Source of the DNA: Lanius collurio
Taxonomy: Eukaryota > Chordata > Aves > Passeriformes > Laniidae
Direction: 5' to 3'
Length of the DNA stretch: 64,000 bases
Assembly: GCA_020086605.1 (NCBI GenBank)
Contig: JACBWW010000023.1
Coordinates: 3,626,890-3,690,889, forward strand
Shown: positions 25,001-35,389 of the stretch, piece after piece
Numbering within the stretch: the stretch's first letter is position 1
How the letters are laid out: the number at the start of each line of letters is the position of its first letter
Position numbers and translations under genes: made by a program
The notes under the pieces: generated by a model
What the model was told of the DNA's origin: nothing
The model's input: only the letters and a program-made list of their open reading frames with translations
The model's database searches: none

Positions 25001-28000
25001 GAACCACCAAGAAAGGTTTTAAGGCTCAGAAGATTTCTCTTCAGTGAACTAAATCCCTTAGAAAATGCTTTAGTGTTTTCTGCCTGTCACTGAAGCAACA
25101 GAAGCTGATCCTCACTCAGCCATGTCACCCAGTTCTGACAACCAGGGCATTTGAGAAGTTTCCCAGCACTTGTGTGTGAGCATCATTCTTAAATCACTCA
25201 TGGCCACAGGAAATGTAAGCTTGTCACACCATTCAGGGCTACCTCCTGGTAAGGCCATACAGCCAGAAATTTGTATGAGGCCAAGTAGCTTTTGTTATGA
25301 GCAAAAGGATTTAAATAAGTTAAATTTCTACAGGTCAGTGCAGGGTTAGGACAATCACAGACAGCTGCACACACATACTCACTTGGTGTGCACACAGAAG
25401 AGTTTTATCAGCACACCCGCTGCTGATTCAACAGCCCCGGAGCCCTGGGCACCTTCTGGAAGGGAGACAAAGGTAAAACATGAAGTTGCATGGAAACTAC
25501 ACACAAAGTACTACAAAAACATCACAGCAGGATCAGCTGATAGCAAAGAAGCAGCACCATACAGATTCTCTTTATCAATCATCTGGACGAGGGCATCAAC
25601 AGCACTCTCAGTAAGTTTGTAGACAACTCCACAGAATCACCCTGAGTTGGAAGGGGTCACAGAGTCCAACCCCTGCCCCTGCACAGAACACCCCAAGAAT
25701 CACTGCATGTGCCTGGAAGAATTGTGCCAATGCTTCTTGAATTCAGACAGGCTCGGTGCTATGACCACAGCTCCAGGGAGCCTGTTCCTGTGCCCAACCA
25801 CCCTCTGGGTGAAAAACTATTTCCTGATATCCAACCTATACCTCCCTCAGCTTCATGCCATTTCTGTGAGTCCTGTCACTGGTTATGAGACTGAAAAGAT
25901 CAGTGCCTGCCTCTTGTGAGGATGCTGGAGGACTGCAATGAGGCCTTCCCTCAGTCTCCTCCAGGCTGAACAGACCAAATGACCTCAGCCACTCCTCATA
26001 CAGCTTCTCCTTCACCATCCTCATAGCCCTCCTTTGGACACTCTCTAACAGCTTAGTATCTTTTCCTACACTGTAGTGCCCAAAACTGCACATGGGACTC
26101 AAGGCCACTCCAGTGCAGAGCAGAGAAGGACAATGCCCTCCCCTGACTGGCTGGTGATGCTGTGCACCACGTTGGGCAGAAATGCTGATATGCTGGAGGG
26201 CAGGAAGGGCCTACAGAGGGATGTGGACAGGCTGGATTGATGGGCTGAGGCCAACTGTGTGAGGTTCAACAAGGCCAAGTGCCAGGTCCTGTGCTTGGAT
26301 CACAAGAACCCCTTGCAGCACCATGGGCTGGGTAGAGTGGCTGCAAAGCTGCTCAGTGGGAAAGGCCTGCGGGTGCTGGTTGAGAGTAGCTTAAAATAAG
26401 CCAGCATGTGCCCAGGTGGCCAATAAGGCCACTGGCATCCTAGCCTGTATCAGCAACAGTGTGGCCAGCAGGACCAGGGCAGTGACCACAACTGGTACTT
26501 AGCACAGGTGAGGCCACATCTTGAATCCTGTATTCCAGTGCTTGACAACCCAGCTTAGGCCTGGTGAAGAAATTTTTCCTAACACCCAATCTAAACCTCA
26601 TTGGGCACAACCTGAGGCCATTTCCTCTTGTCTTGTTGTTTGGGAGAAGTGACCAGCCTTTCACAAGAAAGTCAGAACCAGCCAGGAAAGAAACCCTGAT
26701 CACACAGCAGCCAAATTTTGTTACCTACCTACACTCAAGTTGTCATTCTCCTCTTCTGCTGGGAGCACCTCGGTGTGCCTCAGCCGGCAGCGGCTCACGG
26801 CCTGGATGCCAAAGCTCAGCACTGGGTGGGTAAGGAGGAACTCCGAGATGGAGCTAAAGTAAGCCTTGCCCTCCTCTTGGTTCTGCATCAGCTCCATCAC
26901 ATACAAGACCTGGAAGAATCAAAAATGGTAAATCAGAGCTTTCAGAGCAGCCCAAGTGTACATGTGGGGACTACACATGGGCCAGTAGCCAAAGTAGTTT
27001 TGGAACAAGGGAGATGATGTGAGCAATAAAGCCTGGGTCTTGAAATTTGAAATGGAGAACACAAGGGAACCTCAAGCACCACACTTAGGCAAGACAATGC
27101 TGATCAAGAACTCAATCCTACCATGCCAGATACAAGTATCTCCAAAAGAGAGCTTTACAGAGCTTTACAAAGGGTGAGAAGTAATCCTTAAAGCTCCTCA
27201 GGATTACTCAGCTGAATTGTTACCCATTTTCATCTAACAGTCAAATTGCTGAGTCAACCTCTGCATTTTTATCTACTAACATGCAAATCCCAGACTTAGG
27301 CAGCAGAACCTGTCACACATAAGGCCAATTCTGCTTCTGTCACCACTGCCCACAGGCAGCAATAAAATGAATTACTTACTTTTCTCTGCACATCACTCAG
27401 AATCAGATATTCAGCAGAGAGGTCCAGGCAGACTTTCAGGCTGGGAAGAATATTCATGGAGCTGAAGATGTCAGGAGAAAAGCTACACAGACAAATAAGA
27501 GGAAGAGGATGCAGACAGAATGCAGATTAGCCCAACCAGCATGACTGCTATGAAACTGCATTAAATACCAAAAATCTCACAGAACCTTAAGGAGTTTACA
27601 GTCCTATTACAGTGCAACCACCCACTAGAACACAAACGCCTTTGCTGAAATCACTGCTGACATCAGCTAAGAAAGCAGCTGGGAGATCACACAATAGGAT
27701 CAAGTTATGGATTCTAAACACTGAAATGAAAGATGACACTTTGTCAGTACTTAACATGTTTCACATTCATAGGAGTACAAGAGTCAATGCTACAGATTCA
27801 AAACCAAAAATCCACCAAATCAAAATAACCTTTTCACAAGTTTTGGACCTTCTGTAGCATGATGTGGAAAAAGCAGCACTCAGCTCTATGTCATATTCTT
27901 CTCACTTAAAGAGGGAAAATCATTCAAGCCTTGGATAATTTCTTAAGCTCTATCAGTATAGCAGATTCACATAATTTAAACAGAAAAAGCACTAATAGCA

Positions 28001-31000
28001 AAAAAATCCTAGCTTGGTTACTGAAATATCTAAAATTTCTAGAGAAGAAAATACCCAAGGTGTGCAGCTTCTCCTCATGCTACAGCTATGTCTATACTTT
28101 ACAGAACAAGGCAAAGACAGCAGGTCTTGGTAACACAAATAAAAAAAGCATGAACTTCCCTGGCCTTGCCAAGCTTGACCTGACAGTCTGCCACAGCTGA
28201 GAGAGCTTCCAGTGACAGGTTGGAATAGCAAAGGAGGAAGCTCAGATCTGGGCTTGAGTAGAATCCTTTGGAGATCAATGATCACCTTTGCAAATTCAGC
28301 ACCCCTAAATCCCACCTTTCAGGGCCATCCACCAACACGTACCGGACAGTCTGCAGACAGGTCCAGGACACCGTGCACCACATCTTCAGTTCTCTGTTCT
28401 GATCAGCTCCTGTGATGAGAAACCTCCAGAAGGGAACCCTGCAGGGACAACAGATCCAAATTCTCTTAAAGAGGATCTAGTCCTTCCCAGAGAAGCTCCT
28501 CACAAGCTGCCCATGGCTGATTTTGCCTGACTGTGGCTTAAAGTTCCCAGAAAATTCCTGTTCTGAGGCAGATTAGAAACCACTACACCTCTCAGAAACC
28601 TTAAGGCCACAACTGACTGAAGAAACAATAACAACAGAAGCTGTATTTTCATCAGCTGAAATTTGGAGGATTAACAGGCCATTTAAAACTGACATACCGT
28701 AAACCTGAGAGGACTCCTCAATTTAGAATTCTCATTACTTTCATAGAATTGGCGCTGTGATTAAGGTCACTCTAGGTTGTGCTTCAGAGTCTCATTTATT
28801 TATCCATCACTAGAAAACTGACTACAAAGAGGACAGGACTTATTTCTGCTACAAAGCTGAAATTTTTAAAGTATGATTCAGTTACAAGGAACTCTCAAGG
28901 CAAGGGAGAGTTAGAAAACACAGCTAAACTTTAATAGTACAAGCACAGGATTGGGGACTTACTCTGGGTCTTGTTTTTTATGGTTGTCACAAAAGAGCAA
29001 GCAAGAAAGAGGTCTGCCATCATGGGGTTTCCACTCGTGAAGACACCTGGGAATAAATCAGAGAAAACATCCAAGTGTGAAGGGAATGGTAAATGAAGAG
29101 GATGCAGACACTAAACACACAACTCTCTGTGCCCAGAAGCCACAAAGCATTACTGACTTGTAGCTCTTTACAAGTCTTACACAAAATAAGGAGAACACAG
29201 CCCATGCAGACACATATTGTTACCAATGAGGAAATAAAATCCTACATTGCCATTTGGTCTGGTGTCTTAACAAGGGTACAACGCAAGAAGTCAGCATTGA
29301 GAAGAACAGCTCAGAGCAGCTTCCTGCATTTACATGGACAGTGCAAAAAAGTTTCACTACAGCCTGTGCAAAGCACAGAACTCCTGTTTCCAGACACAGC
29401 CCTCTGCTTTTTCCATAAGCCTGTGATATTCAGTGATGCAATTTTTTCAGTGACAAATTACAAACATTTAAGTTGTATCTTTATACTGTCCTGAGAATGA
29501 TCATCACAGATGATTCTGTATCAAGGAAATTCTCCCGGAGAAAATGCTGCTCTTTGTTCCAAGATCTTTCCTTTTCCAGTTCCCCAGTTACCTTGGCTCA
29601 TCCTGTCCCTCAATATAGATCTGCCAGAATTTTACAAAACCATCATGGCTTGCTGTGGCCAACACAGATCCATCTGGAGAAAGTGCTCCCTCGCTCAGGC
29701 ACTACACAGAGGGGGGAAAGAGACACAGAAAAGTAATTGTATAGCTTTTTTTATTTTACAAGAAGAAAAAGCTCTATCTTCAAGCAAGAATTTAACTAAC
29801 AATCTGATAGTAGAGAAGGCCAGAGTGATTTTAACAGAAACAGGCAGCTTCCAACACTAAGCATTTTAACCCTTCACAGAACAATTGACAGGCTCCCTCT
29901 TTCTTGCTAATAATAAACCATCACCTTTTCCAGACAGCAAATTCAAGTAGAATGGATCTGCTGCCACTGTTCTTACTGCTATTTATGTTATGATTAGAGA
30001 TTATCTTGGTTTGGGATTTTCTGGCTTTTCACAATCATAACTGCTTCACAACTATTTTTTTTACAGCCAACTGTCCTAAGAATTGCAGCTCCTGGGACAC
30101 TATAACTCAAAGAAAACCAAACAAAACAGGTTTGTACCGTGCTGTGGCCTTTCACCACGATGAAACCTTCTTTGATATCAGGCACTTCCACTGGCCAGGA
30201 GCTGTTGTTGGTTCGGATGATGTCCAAATCCCACACCTCTGCCTGGAAAACAAACATGTAGGCACACAGGTTTATTTTCACAACCACTGGTTTGATCCAG
30301 AGACTTTCCTAGATTCTCATCTTGTATCCTGATACACCAACCCAATGGCAAGTATGTGACACAGACCTTCCCATTTTCACCCAATTTGGCCATTAGACGT
30401 TTCCTGGCACTGCACATAACTCAGGGAATTGCTCTTGGCATTTGTATCTGCTGCCCACCAAGCCCCTTCCCTGGGTACTGGCTCAGCCTGAACAGACAAG
30501 TGATGTCTCTGTTTCAAGTGGTCCTTGGTATTTGATGGTGAGCAGAAGTTATCCCCTTCTATCCCCCTGAGGTCCAGAGAATGATCCCTATGACCTCTCC
30601 TGGGAAGAGAGGAATCCAGCATCTTACAGGAGGATCCCCAGCATGGACTAGACAGGAGCCTTTACAATTCCATTGCAAACTCAGCTCTTTCCTTCATTAA
30701 TTTTTTTCCTTCTAATGATAATTAGGGACAATGTTTCCAAAGTAGGGTTTCCTTACCCTGTCCTCATGCAACAATGCCAACGTCTGACTTCCCTCCTCCC
30801 CGCTCTCCTCGTTATCATCCGGGATGAAAGGGCACCAGATGATTCTTCGGAACGTGTTCAGTGGGGTATTGTCAGGTCGCTTGATGTTAACCAAGATCTC
30901 CTCTCTGATCACCAGGGTTAAGAAATGTAACATTCTGGCTCTGTTACTAATGCCCAGCAATAACCTATTCAGGCTTGGGCTGCTGTTTTAATACTGTTAA

Positions 31001-34000
31001 ACCTCAAGATTTTTTGGGGGGCCATTGATTCAAAAAGAAAGCAGGTAAAGGGATTCTGCTGAGAAAACAGCTAAGCTAGAGTTTCTTTACTGACAGAAGA
31101 CCTTCAGCTTACAAAAGTTTTAGGTTCTCACAATTTTCTTTTGCAGCCTGCAGCGACAGGATGCAAAACAGGGGCATACAGCCACATGTGAATGAGCAAT
31201 CCATGTGACAGCTAATGATTAAATGATTGCTGTTAGCATTGCAACAATATGACAGAAAGACAGAAGACCTACCACATTGCCCCCAGTTGAGTGCTCCAGT
31301 GCATCACTACAAATCAGGTCTGCAACAACTACTACCACCTTTGCTCCAGTTGCTTTTGAAACAATGGTACACAATTAAAATTAAAAACCTGCACTCTGAG
31401 GTGACATATCTCATACATTTCCCAGAAGTACTGAGCAATCACTCCTAGCAATTAAAAGGAAAATATTTAGGGTAATGAACACTGAAAATAAATTTCAGGG
31501 CCACCAAAAGGATGACAGGTTTGGAAGGAAGATAGTGAGTGGAAGGGAAGTATTACATCCTCTTCCCCAGAGAAGTAACTGAGGAAAAGAGCTGGAACCA
31601 GACAAGACAAACTTCTGTCACACAGTTGAGGTGACACCATCCACACCCAAGACCAGCTGGTACAGACTCACACTTCTCACTCACTACTGTGCCTGGACCA
31701 GAAGCACTGAGGTGCTCCTAAAATTTCAAGCAATGCAATATCAAGTAACAATTGTGCTGAATGCAGGTAAAAGTTGACTTATTTGATACTCCCTGTAAGC
31801 TGCTGCTCTGCAAAAGCTACAAATTAAATGGCAATGCTGAGGTTGCATTCACATCTAACCATTACACAGAGACTGACAGGGGGTGTATTTGGACAAGATA
31901 CTGGATTTTTTCTTTATCCATGGCCAGGCGCCAGACAAAAAGGTTGCCAGCCTCGTCCAGGCAGGCCAGCTGGTTGGAGTTGAGGTGAGCAAAGGCCAGG
32001 TCTGCCACGCCTCCTGTGAATCCCTTCAGCAAGGTCCGCTCAGCAGTGCTGACGCTCAACACCCGCACCATAGCGGAGCCATTGCTGGCAGCTGCGGGAC
32101 AGAGAGAGGGAGAAGTCATCATTTATGTCTGTGGTTTCTCTGTAAACTTTTTCTTGTAAACCTCCCATAACTCTCATAAACTTCTCATAATTCCCAGGAT
32201 TATCCTTATTAAAGATGCCTCTGTTAAATGCCAGGCCTAAACCTTCATCTCGAGCTTGCCGCACCTCTAAGGCTGAACTCCAGTGACAGTGAATTAATTT
32301 TATTTGCAATTAAATTTTCAGTTACTGCAGAAAAGGAGTCACTGAGAGGCAGATAGCTCACATACACGTTCTGTATGGGGAATGCAAAAGGCATGCACAT
32401 TCACCCTGCAAAAAGCACTGCTTTTTGGCTTGCATGACTGAAAAGAAGATGCTTCAGAACACATGCACACTAAGCAAAGTTTCCAGCTTCCCCTTTTCAG
32501 ACAGACATCAATCACTACAAAGCAGGCAGTCTTACAGAGATCGTGGTGCTTCCACTCCCTGATGCCCACGCAAACCACTCAGCTTCCCAGTGTTACTGCA
32601 CCCAAGCTTTTAAAATATTTTTTAAAAGGGTGAGACATCCTTAAGCTACTCTAAAATAACCTCAGCTAGGAAAAGCCACAAGAGCAGAGTAGTAGATTTC
32701 ATAAAAGACCAGACAAACTGATGCAAGAACTAAGAACAAAGAGACACAAACACTGTGCTTCTATGAGAGCAGAAAGAGACACTGTAGATAATTGTATTCA
32801 TTTCATAGAACTGTTAAGGCTGGAGAAGAGCTTCAAGATCATCAAGTCCAACCAGCACCATCCTCATGTTCACCACTAAACCATCTCCTGAAGTGTCATA
32901 TCCACATGTTTTATGAACACTTTCAGGAATGGTGACTCCACCACTTCCCTGTGCTGGGCAGTTTCAAGGTTTTAGAATTCATTCCATGCAAAAAAATTTT
33001 CCTAATATCTAATTTAAACCTTCCCTGGCACAGCTCGAGACAGTTTCCTCTCATCCTGTCACTTTCTTTCCCATATGCTGTGAAACAATCTTTCCCTGTG
33101 TTGTTCAGCTTTTCTCTCTCAACTGCACAAGACACTGCATCTGCGTTGCTCTTTGGATCCTCTAAATTTAGCCTTAAACTCAACTCTAAATTTATGCAAG
33201 CAAATCCATCACAAACACTTATCTGCTCAAATTACCATGGGGCTGTTTCTGTGCTTAGCTACAAAGCAGCTCGTTTGCTGCAGAAATTTTTAATTAGAGG
33301 AGGAATCTGAAAATCAGCTCTCCAGTAAAACCAATGTAGTCCTTCAACTTTTCCTACATCCCCCACTGAGTCCTTCTCTTTTATTTCTAACTCTCCCACA
33401 TAACAAACTCTTCTCTTCACCTTCACTTATATTCCCTCTACAACAGCACTCTGAGTATTGCAAGGTATGTTTCAATTAGTGCCAGTTACATCGTTCTGAT
33501 GTAAATTTTGCCTTTCTTAATGATACAAAGAGCAAAAGAATACAAATGACTTCCAAAACAAGAAGGTATCTCACCTCTAATGGCATAAGCCAGGTAAGAG
33601 TTTGAAACAGCTATCAGATTGCCATAATAGTATTTCTGCTCCCAGTCATATCTAGCAACAGGCTGTATTTTCACCTGTTCAGGAGAAAGAAAACAAAACA
33701 TGAGAAATGTCTGGAATTATCTTTTCCAACTTTGTGGTCCCTTAGTTCACTGCACACTAAGGAACAACTTGGAATGGAAAATGGAAAAACACAAAATGGA
33801 AAATTAAGGAACAAAGTTGAAAAGGGCTGAGTGGATCAAGACCAGAGAGGTCTCTCTCCTAATCATTAGCATTTGTTCTGAGCATGATTTAGTTCTCTGC
33901 TCAGCACCAGCTTTAATTTCAGCATATTGGTTCTTGCAGCTCTGACCTGCTGGCCAGAGACCTCAGCAGGACTGACACCACCAAAGCAGCCAGGAAAACC

Positions 34001-35389
34001 CTCCCTTCAGGGTCGAGGGAGAAAACAATCAGCAGAAAAAGCCTGTTTATGGAGAAAGGACACTTTCCCAGGAACCTACATCTTAGCTCATGGACTTCTG
34101 AAAATTAAGAGTATAACTTGGCCAGACTCTGGAATAACAGGAACAATCAGTTACAAGATACTGCTCTAACTTTTTTCCCCTTGTTAAACCCTTTGACAAA
34201 CTTCTATCTAATTAAAAGCTCCTATGACACAAGAAAAAAAGATACTTATTTCTGTTTAAAAATATTTAAGCATGAGCTGATGTGACTAAAAAAGAGACAG
34301 ACCATGAGACACACCCTTCTCTTGCTCCTTACCTTGTTACTCCCTCTGGCCTTACTGGTGATGCTGGAATCACTGCTGGCCACTATCTCCACATCTTTTG
34401 CTGATATCACTAAGCAAGTGGAGCTGTCGTCACCAGAAAGGCAGCTTAAAAAAAAAAAAAACAAAAAAACCAAACCAAAGGGGAAAAAATCAGACAAGAA
34501 TCAGAGGAACAGAATATTTAATATTTTATGTTAAATTCATCATTTTAACAGCAACACAGCAGGATTTGTGCATCTAAGAGCTTGAGCTGCACAACTGAAA
34601 ACAAAAACTCCTCTCAGCTGAGTCTTCCTTCCCTATGTGTCACAGGTTTGAGAAAGTCAAACACCTGCTTTGTTGAGCTAAAAACCTTCAGTTCATTTGA
34701 CTTGAGCACAGATTTGATTCAAGTCCCCAACACTGGAAGCTGTGAAGAAACCAAAACCAACCAGTTGAACCTCATCAACAAAACAGTGCACACTGCTCGT
34801 GGTTCTCATGGCATCCTCTCTCAAAACCAAGACCAGAGAACCCAAGCAAAAGCTACTTCCATGAGCTCTGCAACAGCTCAGGTGACTTGGGTCCCTGAAA
34901 GAGTACTGCTAGACACGTACAGGGGAACCACAAATTTCAGCCAGAGCCTTGATGAATTGCCCTGACCTCCAATTTTCACCATGTACAGTCCTGTTCACCT
35001 CCTCTGAACAACTCTGCAGATATTCTTCAGTTCCTGAGCTGCAAGGATGGCAGACTCCAGGCATCAGCCTCACAAAAGGTATAAAAGCTTTACCAAGAGC
35101 ACTGCCTCACAGCTGCCACTCGAACTAAACATAAAACCCATTGTCAGACTCTCAGCACACAAGTCCATGCTCAAGAGAACTGAATTTGAGCTGTTTTCTA
35201 TTCACTCTCAGCATTTCTTTGATGAAACTTACATGACTTGTTTCTCCTGCAGGGCTCCTAGAGAGATGCTGCGATGCACTGGCTTGGCCAAAGCAGGTCC
35301 ATCTCCATTCCCAAGGGGATCAGGCACCAGCAGCCCATTCAGGTCCCCGTTATACGAATTTGACGGTCTCTGGTTCTCATTCACCGAAC
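6862..35389 (-). CDS. EDC4: Enhancer of mRNA-decapping protein 4 (EDC4/Ge-1/Hedls), exons 2-29
   Basis: Scaffold of the mRNA decapping complex in cytoplasmic P-bodies. It links DCP1/DCP2 and promotes decapping in 5'-3' mRNA decay. I placed 28 coding exons with GT-AG junctions. Their summed length (4,130 nt) keeps one frame throughout and gives 1,376 visible residues, against 1,401 in human. Only exon 1 (about 26 residues) is missing, probably in the gap at 38598-38976. Visible residues ~90-490 form the WD40 propeller (SHDGFVKFW, GADQNRELKMW). Residues ~490-900 are a Ser/Pro-rich linker with conserved islands (KLMTPDAFMTP, SPDVISSAS). Residues ~915-1376 are the helical C-terminal region with coiled coils and the conserved tail that binds decay factors. 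Introns contain CR1 fragments at 21.9, 25.6-26.7 and 32.8 kb, and otherwise no recognised genes. NUTF2 is upstream and NRN1L downstream, as in human. Confidence 0.97.
8315..8478 (-). CDS. EDC4: EDC4 exon 28
   Basis: Acceptor TTGCAG, donor AA|GTGAGT. Encodes ALTAADLNLVLYVCETVD and PLSQPVLLSLIQQLSSDLG, part of the conserved C-terminal helical domain. Confidence 0.96.
9143..9362 (-). CDS. EDC4: EDC4 exon 27
   Basis: Acceptor TTTCAG, donor CAG|GTATCT. Encodes LQESILAQVQRVIKGEVS, then EQQAAVTSSI and HILQLLQQGHLNQAFQQ. These are near-identical to human EDC4 and helical. Confidence 0.96.
10562..10748 (-). CDS. EDC4: EDC4 exon 26
   Basis: Acceptor TTGCAG, donor AA|GTAAGT. Encodes IQQLEAHLKNKKVREQEVRD and AEVQHQLHIIVG, a charged coiled-coil stretch. 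Confidence 0.95.
11918..12083 (-). CDS. EDC4: EDC4 exon 25
   Basis: Acceptor TTGTAAG, donor GAAT|GTGAGT. Encodes NLTDSVVRATADTLQGP and AYREAFQSIVLPAFEKSCQ, strongly conserved with human. Confidence 0.96.
12757..12872 (-). CDS. EDC4: EDC4 exon 24
   Basis: Acceptor GCCTAG, donor AAG|GTAAGG. Encodes ISKSMDPTVSQLSNTIAAKL and TAVEGTLKENITKLVKS, amphipathic helix. Confidence 0.95.
13005..13160 (+). mobile_element. Possible old CR1-like fragment
   Basis: The stretch GGTGGTACAGCTCTGGAAG and GACAAAGTCACAGCTGACC resembles the 3' region of diverged CR1 copies in plus orientation, in the intron between EDC4 exons 23 and 24. No terminal octamers are visible. Confidence 0.4.
13585..13740 (-). CDS. EDC4: EDC4 exon 23
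   Basis: Acceptor CATTAG chosen because it restores the conserved EQEQRRLDRVLTEGQQ across the junction; donor CAGT|GTGAGT. Also encodes LSQQLSQSLSTAV and TIREEMKKTVPQ; coiled coil. Confidence 0.94.
15597..15777 (-). CDS. EDC4: EDC4 exon 22
   Basis: Acceptor TGTAG, donor GAGC|GTATCC. Encodes LRSQQRELSELRQNQMELLQ and ERVIDSQQEQE, the start of the C-terminal coiled coil. Confidence 0.95.
16559..16595 (-). CDS. EDC4: EDC4 exon 21 (37-nt micro-exon)
   Basis: Flanked by a strong pyrimidine tract and acceptor (TTTTTTTCCAG) and by donor CAG|GTGAGT. It encodes VNQSPRSSNNQ with flanking bases. Its length exactly bridges the phases of exons 20 (ending GG) and 22 (starting at a whole codon), which supports it being real. 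Confidence 0.85.
17955..18107 (-). CDS. EDC4: EDC4 exon 20
   Basis: Acceptor TTCACAG, donor GG|GTACGC. Encodes SDHDDEVASLASTSGGFG, then RLPVKDWK and a basic cluster PKLKRKGKKDDG, all clearly EDC4. Confidence 0.95.
19084..19185 (-). CDS. EDC4: EDC4 exon 19
   Basis: Acceptor TCTCTAG, donor AAAG|GTACCA. Encodes PRDEVEEKHKSSSYHRHSY and HLLQHDSQDASAEQ, matching the human linker. Confidence 0.94.
20776..21239 (-). CDS. EDC4: EDC4 exon 18 (largest, 464 nt)
   Basis: Acceptor TTTTCAG, donor ACAG|GTAATC. Encodes SLALELQEVEPLVVPQASP, SPDVISSASTAMSQDIPEIA, SMASAASALHLLSPR and PAAPDITRET. It forms the low-complexity Ser/Pro linker with conserved islands. Confidence 0.96.
21895..22275 (-). mobile_element. 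CR1 LINE 3' fragment
   Basis: Minus-orientation CR1 3' sequence (AGAATCCTAGAAAGGTTTGG, CAACCTGGTCTCAAACACTT, AATTTCCTCCTAACATCTAA) in the intron between EDC4 exons 17 and 18, ending close to exon 17. Confidence 0.85.
22325..22478 (-). CDS. EDC4: EDC4 exon 17
   Basis: Acceptor TCTGCAG, donor CCA|GTAAGG. Encodes SPKMQLDTSLTLSSSSSS (serines mostly from an AGC run) and LPDKLTPKAPVP. Confidence 0.94.
23218..23306 (-). CDS. EDC4: EDC4 exon 16
   Basis: Acceptor TTACAG, donor CCAG|GTAAAT. Encodes ITVSPGSSVSSLTAVTAMSS and TSVTDASLP. The long poly-Ser run of the human protein at this point is absent. Confidence 0.9.
24030..24226 (-). CDS. EDC4: EDC4 exon 15
   Basis: Acceptor CCCTTGAAG with a good pyrimidine tract, chosen because it gives the same spacing as human (EEFAFPDHMADLSTEGLGS). 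A TTTCCAG nine bases further in would also keep frame. Donor CAG|GTAATC. Encodes HGSQPDLRRI, PADFLSLS and KLMTPDAFMTPS. Confidence 0.93.
24876..24967 (-). CDS. EDC4: EDC4 exon 14
   Basis: Acceptor TTTCCAG, donor TTTG|GTGAGC. Encodes ALQDVQIRFQPLHSPD and PPHGSHEEF at the end of the WD40 region. Confidence 0.93.
25383..25455 (-). CDS. EDC4: EDC4 exon 13
   Basis: Acceptor CTTCCAG, donor ACCAA|GTGAGT. Encodes GAQGSGAVESAAGVLIKLFC followed by VHTK. Confidence 0.93.
25628..26175 (-). mobile_element. CR1 LINE fragment, minus orientation
   Basis: Minus-orientation CR1 starting at CCACAGAATCACCCTGAG and running through CCCTGCACAGAACACCCC and GAAAAACTATTTCCTGATAT to a GC-rich CR1 internal part. It is one of three abutting CR1 pieces in the intron between EDC4 exons 12 and 13. 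Confidence 0.9.
26190..26550 (+). mobile_element. CR1 LINE ORF2-region fragment, plus orientation
   Basis: Plus-orientation CR1 internal sequence (GAGGTTCAACAAGGCCAAGT, CCCAGGTGGCCAATAAGGCC, GTGTGGCCAGCAGGACCAGG). It is inverted relative to its neighbours on both sides. Confidence 0.88.
26560..26680 (-). mobile_element. CR1 LINE short fragment, minus orientation
   Basis: GAAGAAATTTTTCCTAACAC followed by CAATCTAAACCTCATTGGGC and CCATTTCCTCTTGTC are typical CR1 3' sequence in minus orientation, ending just before EDC4 exon 12. Confidence 0.8.
26729..26909 (-). CDS. EDC4: EDC4 exon 12
   Basis: Acceptor CTTCCAG. Among three tandem GTAG-type donors I chose GTAG|GTAGGT because it keeps frame into exon 13. 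Encodes VLYVMELMQNQEEG, SISEFLLTHPVLSFGIQ and RCRLRHTEVLPAEEEN. Confidence 0.94.
27380..27482 (-). CDS. EDC4: EDC4 exon 11
   Basis: Acceptor GTGTAG, donor AAA|GTAAGT. Encodes FSPDIFSSMNILPSLKVCLD and LSAEYLILSDVQRK; WD40 blade. Confidence 0.95.
28343..28438 (-). CDS. EDC4: EDC4 exon 10
   Basis: Acceptor CTGCAG, donor GTCCG|GTACGT. Encodes VPFWRFLITGADQNRELKMW and CTVSWTCLQTV; a clear WD-repeat strand pair. Confidence 0.95.
28963..29046 (-). CDS. EDC4: EDC4 exon 9
   Basis: Acceptor TCCCAG, donor CCAGA|GTAAGT. Encodes CLHEWKPHDGRPLSCLLF and CDNHKKQDP, essentially identical to human. Confidence 0.95.
29592..29701 (-). CDS. EDC4: EDC4 exon 8
   Basis: Acceptor GTGTAG, donor CCAAG|GTAACT. Encodes CLSEGALSPDGSVLATASHD and GFVKFWQIYIEGQDEP; canonical WD40 signature. 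Confidence 0.96.
30138..30242 (-). CDS. EDC4: EDC4 exon 7
   Basis: Acceptor TTTCCAG, donor AGCACG|GTACAA. Encodes AEVWDLDIIRTNNSSWPVEV and GFIVVKGHST. Confidence 0.95.
30757..30904 (-). CDS. EDC4: EDC4 exon 6
   Basis: Acceptor GATCAG restores the Gln codon split from exon 5; donor CAGG|GTAAGG. Encodes EEILVNIKRPDNTPLNTF, RRIIWCPFIPDDNEESGEE and ALLHEDR. Confidence 0.94.
31902..32091 (-). CDS. EDC4: EDC4 exon 5
   Basis: Acceptor CCGCAG, donor ATCCA|GTATCT. Encodes ASNGSAMVRVLSVSTAERTL, GFTGGVADLAFAHLNSNQLA and CLDEAGNLFVWRLAM; WD40 blades. Confidence 0.96.
32803..33130 (-). mobile_element. CR1 LINE 3' fragment
   Basis: Minus-orientation CR1 3' sequence (TCATAGAACTGTTAAGGCTG, ATCATCAAGTCCAACCAGCA, TTTCCTAATATCTAATTTAA) in the intron between EDC4 exons 4 and 5. 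Confidence 0.88.
33575..33674 (-). CDS. EDC4: EDC4 exon 4
   Basis: Acceptor GAACAG, donor AGAG|GTGAGA. Encodes VKIQPVARYDWEQKYYYGNL and IAVSNSYLAYAIR, the start of the WD40 domain. Confidence 0.96.
34333..34444 (-). CDS. EDC4: EDC4 exon 3
   Basis: Acceptor TTTTAAG, donor AACAAG|GTAAGG. Encodes CLSGDDSSTCLVISAKDVEI and SSDSSITSKARGSNK. An A-rich simple run (34448-34475) adjoins the acceptor side. Confidence 0.95.
35233..35389 (-). CDS. EDC4: EDC4 exon 2 (first visible exon)
   Basis: Acceptor TTCCTCAG and donor GTCAT|GTAAGT. Encodes SVNENQRPSNSYNGDLNGLL, VPDPLGNGDG and LGALQEKQV, matching the N-terminal linker of human EDC4. It starts with the last two bases of a codon, so exon 1 must end in phase 1. 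Confidence 0.94.

Noticed and set aside
25647..26108. Open frames on both strands near 25.6-26.1 kb
   Set aside because: They lie in CR1 fragments; no intact reverse transcriptase or endonuclease is present.
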